A stretch of DNA of 64,000 nucleotides, taken from positions 17,860-81,859 of the forward strand of contig JAZBOL010000078.1 of the NCBI GenBank assembly GCA_036351115.1, in the 5' to 3' direction. Source of the stretch: Marinihelvus sp036351115. Lineage in GTDB: Bacteria > Pseudomonadota > Gammaproteobacteria > Xanthomonadales > SZUA-36. Under the pieces are notes generated by a model. It saw only the letters and a list, made by a program, of their open reading frames with translations. It was not told the origin of the DNA and ran no database searches. Both the position numbers and the translations under genes were made by a program. Shown piece after piece: positions 26,027 to 33,686 of the stretch. Every line of letters starts with the position of its first letter. Position 1 is the stretch's first letter.

Positions 26027-27997
26027 TCACTTTTCCTGGGGTTCACTATTGATGGGTGCTCCGGTCTGTCCGGCGTCCGTCTCCTGCTCCGCCTCGAGGT
26101 CCGCCACCGTGGGCGGTACCCAGCCCCGGTCCAGGCGGCTGCCGAAGGCGGCGCTGTTACCTTTCATGGCCGCCTCGTAGCGGTCGCTGAAGGCCCTGGT
26201 GGCCTCGATGTAGGCGGCATTCTCATGGGCCGGTATATCCGGGTCGAAGGCGTCGGCGGCGCCGCGCATCTGCGCCTGGTCCGTGATGACGTAGGCACGG
26301 GCCTGCCGTTCCGCATCGTAGGGGTGGACGCCCAGCGCCTCGAGCGCCGATCGCCCGGCCCGCACGGCGCTGTCGAAGGTTTCCCGGATGATGTCCCGGG
26401 CCCCGGCCGCCCAGAGCTCGTAGACGTGATGCCGGTCCACGGCGCGGGTCACGATATACACGTTCGGGTGGTGCTGGCGCACGTAGCGGACCAGCTCGGT
26501 GATGTGTTCCCGGTCGTCGATGGCAATGACGAGCATGCGCGCTTTGTCGATGCCCGCCGCGTGGAGCAGGTCCGGCCGCATGGCGTCGCCGAAGTGCACC
26601 TTGATGCCGAAGGCCCGGAGGATCTCCAGCTGCTCGGACTGGTAGTCCACCACCACCGTGGAATAGCCGGCGGACTTGAGCAGGCGGTTGATGATGCCGC
26701 CGAAGCGCCCGTGGCCGGCGATGATGACCGACCCGGAGTCGTCGATGTCGTCCATGGGGCGCTCTTCCCGGTGAGCGAAGCGGGGGGCGATGACCCGGTC
26801 ATAGAGGATGAACAGCAGGGGCGTCAGCAGCATGGACAGGGTGACCACCAGCAGGAGCTGGTCCGCCAGGGGCTTCGGGATCACCTGGTTCGCCACCGTG
26901 AAGCTGAGGAGCACGAAGCCGAACTCGCCGGCCTGGGCCAGGCCCAGGGTGAACAGCCAGCGGTCCGGCGCCGGCACACCGAAGACCCGGGCGAGACCGT
27001 AAAGGATGACCGCCTTGAGCGTGATGAGTCCCACGGTCATGGCGACGACCGGGCCGAGACTACCCAGCAGCAGGTCGAACTGGATCGCCGCGCCGACGGT
27101 GATGAAAAACAGACCGAGCAACAGTCCCTTGAACGGTTCGATATCGCTCTCGAGCTCGTGTCGGTACTCGCTGTTGGCCAGCACGACGCCGGCGAGGAAG
27201 GCGCCGAGTGCCGGCGACAGGCCGACGACAATCATGAGCAGGGCAATACCGATCACGAGCAGCAGGGCGGCCGCCGTGAACAGCTCCCGTAACCGGGCCT
27301 GCGCAATGAAGCGGAAGACGGGGCGGGTCAGGTAGTGACCACCGACGATGACCAGGGCGATGGCCAGTACCGTGACGCCCGCCTGTTGCCACCCGGCCAG
27401 CCCGTCCACGAGGCTGAGGCTCCCGTGTCCTTCGCCCTCCGCGGAGCCGGCGCCACCGGCGAGGGCCGGAGCCTCCATGAGTTCGGGAACGGCGAGCAGC
27501 GGCAGGAAGGCCAGCATGGGAATGACCGCGATGTCCTGGAACAGCAGCACGGAGAAGCTCGATTGGCCACCATCGCTCTTCATGAGCCCCTTCTCGTTGA
27601 GCGTCTGCAGCACGATGGCCGTGGAAGAAAGGGCCAGCACCATGCCCACCGCCAGCGCAATCTGCCAGGGCTGGCCCAGGGTCAGGGCGATGCCCATGAC
27701 CGCGAGCGTGGTCAGGACCACCTGCAGGCCGCCAAGACCGAGGAGTCTGTGCCGCATGGTCCAAAGCAGGCGCGGTTCCAGTTCGAGGCCGACCAGGAAG
27801 AGCATCATCACCACGCCGAATTCCGCGAAGTGCTGGATCGAGACCACGTCGACGTGCAGGGCCGCGAGCACGGGGCTCAGGGCGATGCCGGCGAGCAGGT
27901 AACCAAGCACGGAACCCAGCCCGAGGCGACTCGCGATGGGCACGGCCACGACCCCACCGACCAGGAACAGGAACGCAAGCAGCAGGAAGGAGTCCAT
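26027..27997 (-). CDS. KefC/KefB-like potassium:proton antiporter with RCK domain
   Basis: The 656-residue protein has a 12-13-segment CPA2 exchanger domain (residues ~1-395), including GYLLAGIALSPVLAALHVDV, LFLVGLELEPRLLW and the half-helix ALSSTAIVLQTL. An RCK/TrkA-N domain begins near residue 419 (SVIIAGHGRFGGIINRLL). The C-terminal extension to 656 is similar in length to E. coli KefC. KefC/KefB export K+ in exchange for H+ and are gated by glutathione and its adducts, acidifying the cell against electrophiles. The neighbouring KefF/KefG-like gene, two bases away, strongly supports this assignment. An extra acidic insertion (AGGAGSAEGEGHG) sits in one loop. Confidence 0.9.
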   Translation of the reverse strand: MDSFLLLAFLFLVGGVVAVPIASRLGLGSVLGYLLAGIALSPVLAALHVDVVSIQHFAEFGVVMMLFLVGLELEPRLLWTMRHRLLGLGGLQVVLTTLAVMGIALTLGQPWQIALAVGMVLALSSTAIVLQTLNEKGLMKSDGGQSSFSVLLFQDIAVIPMLAFLPLLAVPELMEAPALAGGAGSAEGEGHGSLSLVDGLAGWQQAGVTVLAIALVIVGGHYLTRPVFRFIAQARLRELFTAAALLLVIGIALLMIVVGLSPALGAFLAGVVLANSEYRHELESDIEPFKGLLLGLFFITVGAAIQFDLLLGSLGPVVAMTVGLITLKAVILYGLARVFGVPAPDRWLFTLGLAQAGEFGFVLLSFTVANQVIPKPLADQLLLVVTLSMLLTPLLFILYDRVIAPRFAHREERPMDDIDDSGSVIIAGHGRFGGIINRLLKSAGYSTVVVDYQSEQLEILRAFGIKVHFGDAMRPDLLHAAGIDKARMLVIAIDDREHITELVRYVRQHHPNVYIVTRAVDRHHVYELWAAGARDIIRETFDSAVRAGRSALEALGVHPYDAERQARAYVITDQAQMRGAADAFDPDIPAHENAAYIEATRAFSDRYEAAMKGNSAAFGSRLDRGWVPPTVADLEAEQETDAGQTGAPINSEPQEK

Positions 27998-27999
27998 GG

Positions 28000-28632
28000 T
28001 CAGCCTGACCCGGCGCCGGCGCTGGGTTGTGCCCCGCGCAACGGCAGGTTGTCGTGGTGCAAAACGTCCATGCGCTCCGCGAGATCGAAGTCATACACGT
28101 CGTCGCGAATTGCCTCGAGCAGGCTCCGGTAACCGTCGACGTGGGGTTTGACCTGTCCCTCGCCGGGAGCGCGCAGCGAGCCGTACAGCACGTAGGGGGC
28201 GGGAAATCGCATGTCGCACAGGCCCGCGGTTTGTTCCATGGGCGTGAGGAAGGTGCGCAGGGAGAAGCGTTGGTAGCCGTCGGCCTCGTAGGCATCCGAG
28301 GGACCGGCCGCGGTCAGCGCCAGCATGAGCGTTTTACCGGCGAGCCGGTCGCCTCCGGCGCCGTAGGCGAAGCCGTGTTCGAGCACCAGGTCGAGCCACT
28401 CCTTGACGAGGGAAGGGCTCGAGTACCAGAACACGGGGTACTGGAACAGGATCACGTCATGGTCGAGCAACCGTTGCTGCTCACGGTCCACGTCGATGTC
28501 GAAGCGCGGATACTCGGCGTACAGGTCCACGAAGGTGATGCCCGACACGCGTTCCGCGGCCCGGGCCATGTGGCGATTGACGTGCGAGTGCCTGTGCCCC
28601 GGGTGGGCGTAATAAACGATCAGCTCGGCCAT
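28000..28632 (-). CDS. KefF/KefG-like NAD(P)H quinone oxidoreductase subunit
   Basis: The 210-residue flavodoxin-fold protein begins LIVYYAHPGHRHSHVNRHM and contains LYAEYPRFDIDVDREQQRL, HDVILFQYPVFWYSSPSLVK and KEWLDLVLEHGFAYG. These are the signatures of KefF and KefG, the cytoplasmic ancillary subunits needed for full KefC or KefB activity, which also reduce quinones. It is first in its operon, with the KefC-like gene two bases downstream. The C-terminal tail beyond about 185 is Gly/Ala-rich and not conserved in the family. Confidence 0.88.
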   Translation of the reverse strand: MAELIVYYAHPGHRHSHVNRHMARAAERVSGITFVDLYAEYPRFDIDVDREQQRLLDHDVILFQYPVFWYSSPSLVKEWLDLVLEHGFAYGAGGDRLAGKTLMLALTAAGPSDAYEADGYQRFSLRTFLTPMEQTAGLCDMRFPAPYVLYGSLRAPGEGQVKPHVDGYRSLLEAIRDDVYDFDLAERMDVLHHDNLPLRGAQPSAGAGSG

Positions 28633-28686
28633 GGGCGGAAGTCTACCCGAAGGATGCGGGATTCAGGTCAAGCCCCGATGCGCGGC

Positions 28687-31539
28687 TCAGCTGGAGGCGT
28701 CCATGCGGCGGGTGAATACCAGTTCGGTGCCGTCGAGATGCATGATCAGCCTTTCTTCGCCAGCCGCGCCCCCGTCATGCAGTTCCCAGCGGTGGATGAA
28801 CCAGGGAAAAAACAGTTCACGCTCGGACAGGGCCTGGAGTTGCCGACGGGGCTGGTTGTCGAAATCCATCCAGAGCGTCCGCTCGCTGTCCCCGGAAATC
28901 GTGACGGTCCAGATATCCGAATCGGCGAGTTCACCCTCGATGCCCTCGACCAGCGTGGCCTCCCAGGTGCCCTCGAAGCGGGCCAGTTGGTCGACGGACA
29001 ACTCGACCGGTTCCGGCGGCGGGTCGGCAGGCTTCATGCGAGACACGCCACCGTCGCCGCCCTGCAGCACGTGCGTCACCCGGCCCTCGTCGTCCAGCAC
29101 GAACTCCACGGTGATCTGGCGGGCCCGATCGACGAAAAAGCGCGTCTCGGTCAGGGGGATCAGCCGGGACGGGGGCTGTGGCCCCGGTTGCCCCAGGAGC
29201 TCTCCGTCGTCCGACAGCCAGACGCGCCCCAGCACGTTGCCATCGGTGTAATAGCCCGTGTATCGCTCGAGCACTTCCCGGGGAAGAAAAATCCGCTTAT
29301 CCCCGTCGATCGGTTCGTAATCGGCGAGTCTTGCGTCCGCCAGCGTTGCGGCCTCCCGCGCGAGTCGCTGGTCAATCCGGGCCTGGAGTTCAGCGAACCG
29401 GGGCTCGGCCCGCACCCGGTCCCACTGGGGTAGCAGTTCGAGCCGTACGCGGGAGCTGAAGCCCCGGTTGATGGCCTGTTCCAGCGCATCCAGAGACGAT
29501 TTCGTGTCGCCTGCCATGGCGTAGGCCATGGAAATGCCGGCCCAGGTGCCGGGGTGGTTGAAGCCCCGGGTCTGCCTGCCGAGCAAAACGTCCTGAACCT
29601 CTTCCAGCATCTCCCGGCCGCGCGCCGGTCCGCCCGGCAAGTCGTTCCCGTGGCGCATGAGGAAATCGGCCATGAGCAGGTTGTCCCAGTGAAACACGAA
29701 GCCGGGGTTGACCTCCATGCGGCCGCCGAGATTCTCGAGCCAGGTGGTGGCGTAGGCGCGGGCCGATTCGATCCGGTCTCCGAGGTATGCGGCCTGGAAC
29801 AGGTCGAAGAGATACTCGTTGCCCGTGGCCTCGCTCAGGGTGCGCTTGTCTTCCAGGTAAGCGATCAGGCCTTCGAAGTCCTTGCGCCCGAGGAACAGCC
29901 AATAGGCCGACGGCGCAAAGGCATTCAGCCGGGCGGCCTCGTCGGCCCAGCGACGGGCGGCATTGCCGTCGTCGAGTTCGACGTAGCTGTTGATCATGAG
30001 CCGCATGGCGTCCGTGTTCCCGGGATCGACGGCCAGGATTTCCCGGGCGTCGATCACGGCCCGGGCCAGTTCTCCGCCGGCGTAGTGGGTATCGGCGATG
30101 TTTTCCAGCCACTGGGTGGGGTTTTGATCGTCGATCTGATCGACCCGGGCCAGATGGGTGCGCGCCCGGGCGAAGTCGCCGCGCAGGCTGTAGGCGTTTG
30201 CCAGGTTGACGTTAACCGGGTAGGACAGAGGCTCCAGCGAATACGCGGCTTCCAGCGCCTCGAGGTGCTCCTCGTAGCGCCGGGCCATGGCCAGGGAGTT
30301 CCCGTACCACAGCCACGCATGGTAGTTCTGGATGTCCAGTTCGATGGCCCGTTCCAGGGCTTCGATGGATTCGGGAATCTCGCCGGTTTCATAGCGATAA
30401 AGGCCCTCGGCCGCCCATACCTCGGCGGATTCCCGGTCAAGTTCCAGGGCCTGGTCAAGGATTTCACGGGCAGCCGGCAAGGCCTCCGACCCCGTTTCGT
30501 TGCCGTAACCAACCAGGAGCAGGCGTGACTGGGCCAGGCCGGCGTAGGCGCCGACGTACCGGGGGTCTTCCTCGATGGCCTGTTCGAAATAGGCGACGGA
30601 CTGTTCGAGGGACTCGGCGGTGCGCGTTTGCTGGTGGTGGCGGCCGAGCAGGTACAGGTCGTAGGCCGCCATGCTGCGGGTCGGGGTGGTTTCCAGCGCT
30701 TTCTGCTCTTCGGGAAGCAGCGTCGTCTGCAGGGACTTCGATACCTCGCCGGCCACGTCCGCCTGCACGGCAAAGAGGTTTTCCGCGGTCAGTTCCCGGT
30801 CGTAGATTTCCGCCCACAGGTGCCGATCCGTGGCGGCCTCGATCAGCTGCAAATTGATGCGAACCCGGTTCCCCGCACGCTGGATACCACCCTCGAGGAT
30901 GTAGTCCACCCCGAGCTCCTCGGCGATGACCGGAATGGGCTGCGTGGTATTACGATACTGGAGGACGGACGTACGGGAAGTCACCTTCAACGCGTCGATG
31001 CGCGACAGGTGCGTCAGCAAATCGTCGTGAATGCCCAGGGTGAAGGGCTCGGTGGCCGGGTCACCGCTGAAGTTGGTAAAAGGCAAGACGGCGATTGCCG
31101 TGTCAGCCTCGGTGGCCTCGGCGGCCTCACGGCGCTCCCAGTCTTCAAGGGCGGGAGACCGCTCCGCTTGCACCAGGGCCGTGGTGGTCGCCTGGCGCAG
31201 CACGAATTTGTCGACCAGGAAGTAACCGAGCGCCAGCGCAAGCACGACGATGATGGCGCGATCGAGCGTTCGACCGGTCTGAAGGGTCTCGGATTGCGAG
31301 CGGTCGACGTTGCGCTCCAGCTTGATGCCGTCCGCCGTGCGTTCGAACACCCAGGCAAGAATCAGGGCCGGCAGAAATCCGATGGCCAGGATCGTGACCA
31401 CCATGCGGATGGCGCCGTCCGACAGGCCATAAACCGGGAACAGGGTCTCAGTGACCTGGATGACCAGCCACGCACCCACGAGGTAGGCGATGCCCACGCG
31501 GATGACGTTGCGGCGTTTCAGCTCTTCGAAAAAGCTCAT
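28687..31539 (-). CDS. Membrane protein with FlgO-like domain, TPR array and lipocalin-like tail
   Basis: Starting at ATG 31539 gives 950 residues beginning MSFFEELKRRNVIRVGIAYL. Three hydrophobic segments lie at ~10-30, 40-60 and 88-108. A FlgO-like domain follows (IAVLPFTNFSGDPATEPFTL, then DYILEGGIQRAGNRVRI), then TPR-type helix pairs from ~290 to ~720. The C-terminal 200 residues hold two DUF3471-like beta modules (ERYTGYYTDGN and FEGTWEATLVEG). The 'FFEELKRRNVxRVxxAY' start is common to TPR proteins of the adenylate-cyclase/CadC-like regulator group, but here no HTH or cyclase domain is present. It may act as an envelope scaffold or sensor. It is divergent from the DUF4124 gene. Confidence 0.75.
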   Translation of the reverse strand: MSFFEELKRRNVIRVGIAYLVGAWLVIQVTETLFPVYGLSDGAIRMVVTILAIGFLPALILAWVFERTADGIKLERNVDRSQSETLQTGRTLDRAIIVVLALALGYFLVDKFVLRQATTTALVQAERSPALEDWERREAAEATEADTAIAVLPFTNFSGDPATEPFTLGIHDDLLTHLSRIDALKVTSRTSVLQYRNTTQPIPVIAEELGVDYILEGGIQRAGNRVRINLQLIEAATDRHLWAEIYDRELTAENLFAVQADVAGEVSKSLQTTLLPEEQKALETTPTRSMAAYDLYLLGRHHQQTRTAESLEQSVAYFEQAIEEDPRYVGAYAGLAQSRLLLVGYGNETGSEALPAAREILDQALELDRESAEVWAAEGLYRYETGEIPESIEALERAIELDIQNYHAWLWYGNSLAMARRYEEHLEALEAAYSLEPLSYPVNVNLANAYSLRGDFARARTHLARVDQIDDQNPTQWLENIADTHYAGGELARAVIDAREILAVDPGNTDAMRLMINSYVELDDGNAARRWADEAARLNAFAPSAYWLFLGRKDFEGLIAYLEDKRTLSEATGNEYLFDLFQAAYLGDRIESARAYATTWLENLGGRMEVNPGFVFHWDNLLMADFLMRHGNDLPGGPARGREMLEEVQDVLLGRQTRGFNHPGTWAGISMAYAMAGDTKSSLDALEQAINRGFSSRVRLELLPQWDRVRAEPRFAELQARIDQRLAREAATLADARLADYEPIDGDKRIFLPREVLERYTGYYTDGNVLGRVWLSDDGELLGQPGPQPPSRLIPLTETRFFVDRARQITVEFVLDDEGRVTHVLQGGDGGVSRMKPADPPPEPVELSVDQLARFEGTWEATLVEGIEGELADSDIWTVTISGDSERTLWMDFDNQPRRQLQALSERELFFPWFIHRWELHDGGAAGEERLIMHLDGTELVFTRRMDASS

Positions 31540-31612
31540 GTCCGGTGAATAGGTTGCCCGCATTTCCGGGCAAGGTGGCGGGTCGGGGCGAGTACGAGGC
31601 GCATTCCCCTTC

Positions 31613-31618
31613 TATACT
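31613..31618 (+). promoter_or_regulatory. -10-like hexamer immediately upstream of the DUF4124 gene
   Basis: TATACT matches the sigma-70 -10 consensus in five of six positions and ends six bases before the ATG at 31625. Transcription would then begin at or next to the start codon. No clear -35 was found at 17 bases. Either the message is leaderless or translation starts downstream, for example at TTG 31679. Confidence 0.3.
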
Positions 31619-31624
31619 GGATTC

Positions 31625-32125
31625 ATGGTGACATGTCACGATCTTGCATGCGGCCGCGTCGGTGGTCTTCCAGCCTGGTTGCCCATCGCAGCGTTTGTGC
31701 TTGCGGGCTCGGCCTCGATCACGGCCGAACTCCGTGCCGAGGAGATTTATCGCTGCGAAACGGAGGCCGGTGTCGTGTACACCGATCGCGAGTGTGCCGG
31801 CGACAGCGAAGGGGAAGTGGTGACCCTCCCGCCGGAGACGGCCGGGATCACGCCCGGGCCCCCGGAGGAAGTCCGGGAATACCTGGCCCAGAAGCGCGAG
31901 GAACGCCAGGAGGCGCTCAGGAAAGAACGGGAATGGGCGGCCCGGCAACCACCCCCGGCCCCGGCGCCGGTCGTGATCGAGCGCCCGGTGGCCTATCCCT
32001 ACTGGTGGGGGGGCTACACCTATCGTCCGCCGCGTCCACCGCTTCGGCCCGAACCACCCGTTTCGCCGCCCGTGCGTCCTCCGCTGAGGCCCGGCGGCGG
32101 GGATGTGCTGCGCCCCCTGCGCTAG
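31625..32125 (+). CDS. Exported DUF4124-domain protein
   Basis: The 166-residue protein has an N-terminal hydrophobic region (WLPIAAFVLAGSASITA). A short DUF4124 domain follows (EEIYRCETEAGVVYTDRECA), in which two cysteines likely form a disulfide. A charged coiled region (EYLAQKREERQEALRKER) and a proline-rich tail (RPPRPPLRPEPP) complete it. DUF4124 proteins are periplasmic or lipoprotein-like and have no defined activity. The proline-rich tail may cross or contact the cell wall. The start is uncertain: TTG at 31679 would place the signal peptide at the very N-terminus. Confidence 0.7.
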   Translation: MVTCHDLACGRVGGLPAWLPIAAFVLAGSASITAELRAEEIYRCETEAGVVYTDRECAGDSEGEVVTLPPETAGITPGPPEEVREYLAQKREERQEALRKEREWAARQPPPAPAPVVIERPVAYPYWWGGYTYRPPRPPLRPEPPVSPPVRPPLRPGGGDVLRPLR

Positions 32126-32185
32126 CACCCGCCGGGTTCGCCGTTACCCCATGGTTTAAGTGACCGTGATGCAGATGACCGGGAT

Positions 32186-33517
32186 TCAGATGGCCGGCCC
32201 CGGCCGGATGGGCGAACCGTCGCTGAAGCGATTGAAGCGAAATCGTTCGAGGTCGTAGCCCGGCGCTTCGCCGGTCACGAGCCTCGCCATGATGCGGCCT
32301 GCGCCCGGGCCGATGCCGAACCCGTGACCGCTGAAACCCGTGGCGACGAACAGGCCGTCACGTCCGGTCACCGCATCCATCACGGGAACCACGTCCGGTG
32401 TGGCGTCAATCATGCCCGCCCAGCTGTCGGTGAAGGGCACCCGCGCCAGGGCGGGCAGTCGACGCTCGAGCAGCCCCCGGATTTCCCTGAGCACCCCGGC
32501 GGACGGCCGGGGGTCGAGTATCCGATGGCGTTCGAACGGTGATTCGCTGTCGCCGGTCCAGCCGCGGCGCGGCCAGGATGCCTGGGTCGGGTCGGCGCCG
32601 AGGCGAAGGGCAGTGTCGCCGCCCTGGGTCCGAACCGGGCCGAACTGCCGGTAGTAGCGAAAGCTGCCCGGGCCCAGCAGGTGTTCCACCCGTTCGGAGG
32701 TGACCGTGTAGCCACCGTCGGCGCGCCGTCGCAGATACAGGTCGCCGATACCCGCTGCGCCGGCCCACCACTCGGGCGCCTCGGCGGTGCGGGCCACGGT
32801 CGCGCGCACGCTGAGCTGGGGCAGATCGATGCCGAGATTGCCCAGGAAACGGTTGGACCAGGCCCCCGCCGCGCAGACCACCGCACGGGTCCGGACTTCG
32901 CCCGACTCGGTGCAAACGGAAGCCACCCGGCCGCCCTCGAACTCCACGGTGCGTACCGCGCATCCCTCGCGAACCTGTCCTCCCCGCTGCCGAAGGCCCC
33001 GGGCCAGGGTGCGGACCGCGGTGAACGGTTCGCAGCGCGCATCGCCGGGCGTCAGGATGCCGCCCACCCAGTTTCCCTGCGCGCCGGGAATAATGTCCCG
33101 GGCTTCCGCGGCCGACAGCAGGTGCGTATCCAGCCCGTTTTCCCGGGCCACCGGCAGCCAGGCCTCCCAGTCCGCGAGGGTTGCCTCGTCGTCGGCAAGG
33201 CCGAGAATCCCCCCGCGGCGAAAACCGATGCCGTCGCCGAGTTCCTGGTGAAGACGTTCCCAGCAATCGATGCTGTCCCGGGCGATGGGCACTTCCGCCG
33301 GGTCCCGCCAGGTCGTGCGCACCCAACCCCAGTTGCGGGACGACTGCTCCCCGGCGACGCGCCCCTTCTCCAGCACCAGGACGGACAGGCCTCGTTGCCT
33401 GAGATACCAGGCGGTGCTGACGCCGATGACGCCGCCGCCGACCAGCACGCAGTCCACGGACGCGGGCAGGGCGTCGTCGAATTCGATGGGCGAGCGTTCT
33501 GTGATGGGGAAGGGCAA
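32186..33517 (-). CDS. FAD-dependent amino-acid/sarcosine oxidase-type oxidoreductase
   Basis: With a TTG start at 33517 the protein is 443 residues, the usual length for DadA/sarcosine-oxidase relatives. The N-terminal dinucleotide fold (VDCVLVGGGVIGVSTAWYL) binds FAD. Other DAO motifs are SSRNWGWVRTT, AVVCAAGAWSNRFL and, near the end, GFSGHGFGIGPGAGRIMARL. It should oxidise a secondary or D-amine to an imine, passing electrons to oxygen or the respiratory chain. No ATG lies between the family start and an extension that would run across the divergent peptidase gene, so I prefer TTG, with GGAGG upstream. No dedicated partner gene is next to it. Confidence 0.8.
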   Translation of the reverse strand: MPFPITERSPIEFDDALPASVDCVLVGGGVIGVSTAWYLRQRGLSVLVLEKGRVAGEQSSRNWGWVRTTWRDPAEVPIARDSIDCWERLHQELGDGIGFRRGGILGLADDEATLADWEAWLPVARENGLDTHLLSAAEARDIIPGAQGNWVGGILTPGDARCEPFTAVRTLARGLRQRGGQVREGCAVRTVEFEGGRVASVCTESGEVRTRAVVCAAGAWSNRFLGNLGIDLPQLSVRATVARTAEAPEWWAGAAGIGDLYLRRRADGGYTVTSERVEHLLGPGSFRYYRQFGPVRTQGGDTALRLGADPTQASWPRRGWTGDSESPFERHRILDPRPSAGVLREIRGLLERRLPALARVPFTDSWAGMIDATPDVVPVMDAVTGRDGLFVATGFSGHGFGIGPGAGRIMARLVTGEAPGYDLERFRFNRFSDGSPIRPGPAI

Positions 33518-33686
33518 GTCGCCTGGGCCTCCACGCCGTGCGGTCAGGCTTCGAGTGTACGGGATGACGGGAATTGACGTGCGCCTGCTATCATTCGTCG
33601 CCGTCCGCCGACCTGATCCGCGACCGACGCTGACCCTAAAACGATCGAACCTTCGGTCAACAACCCGATAACGAGTGCCTTCGACC

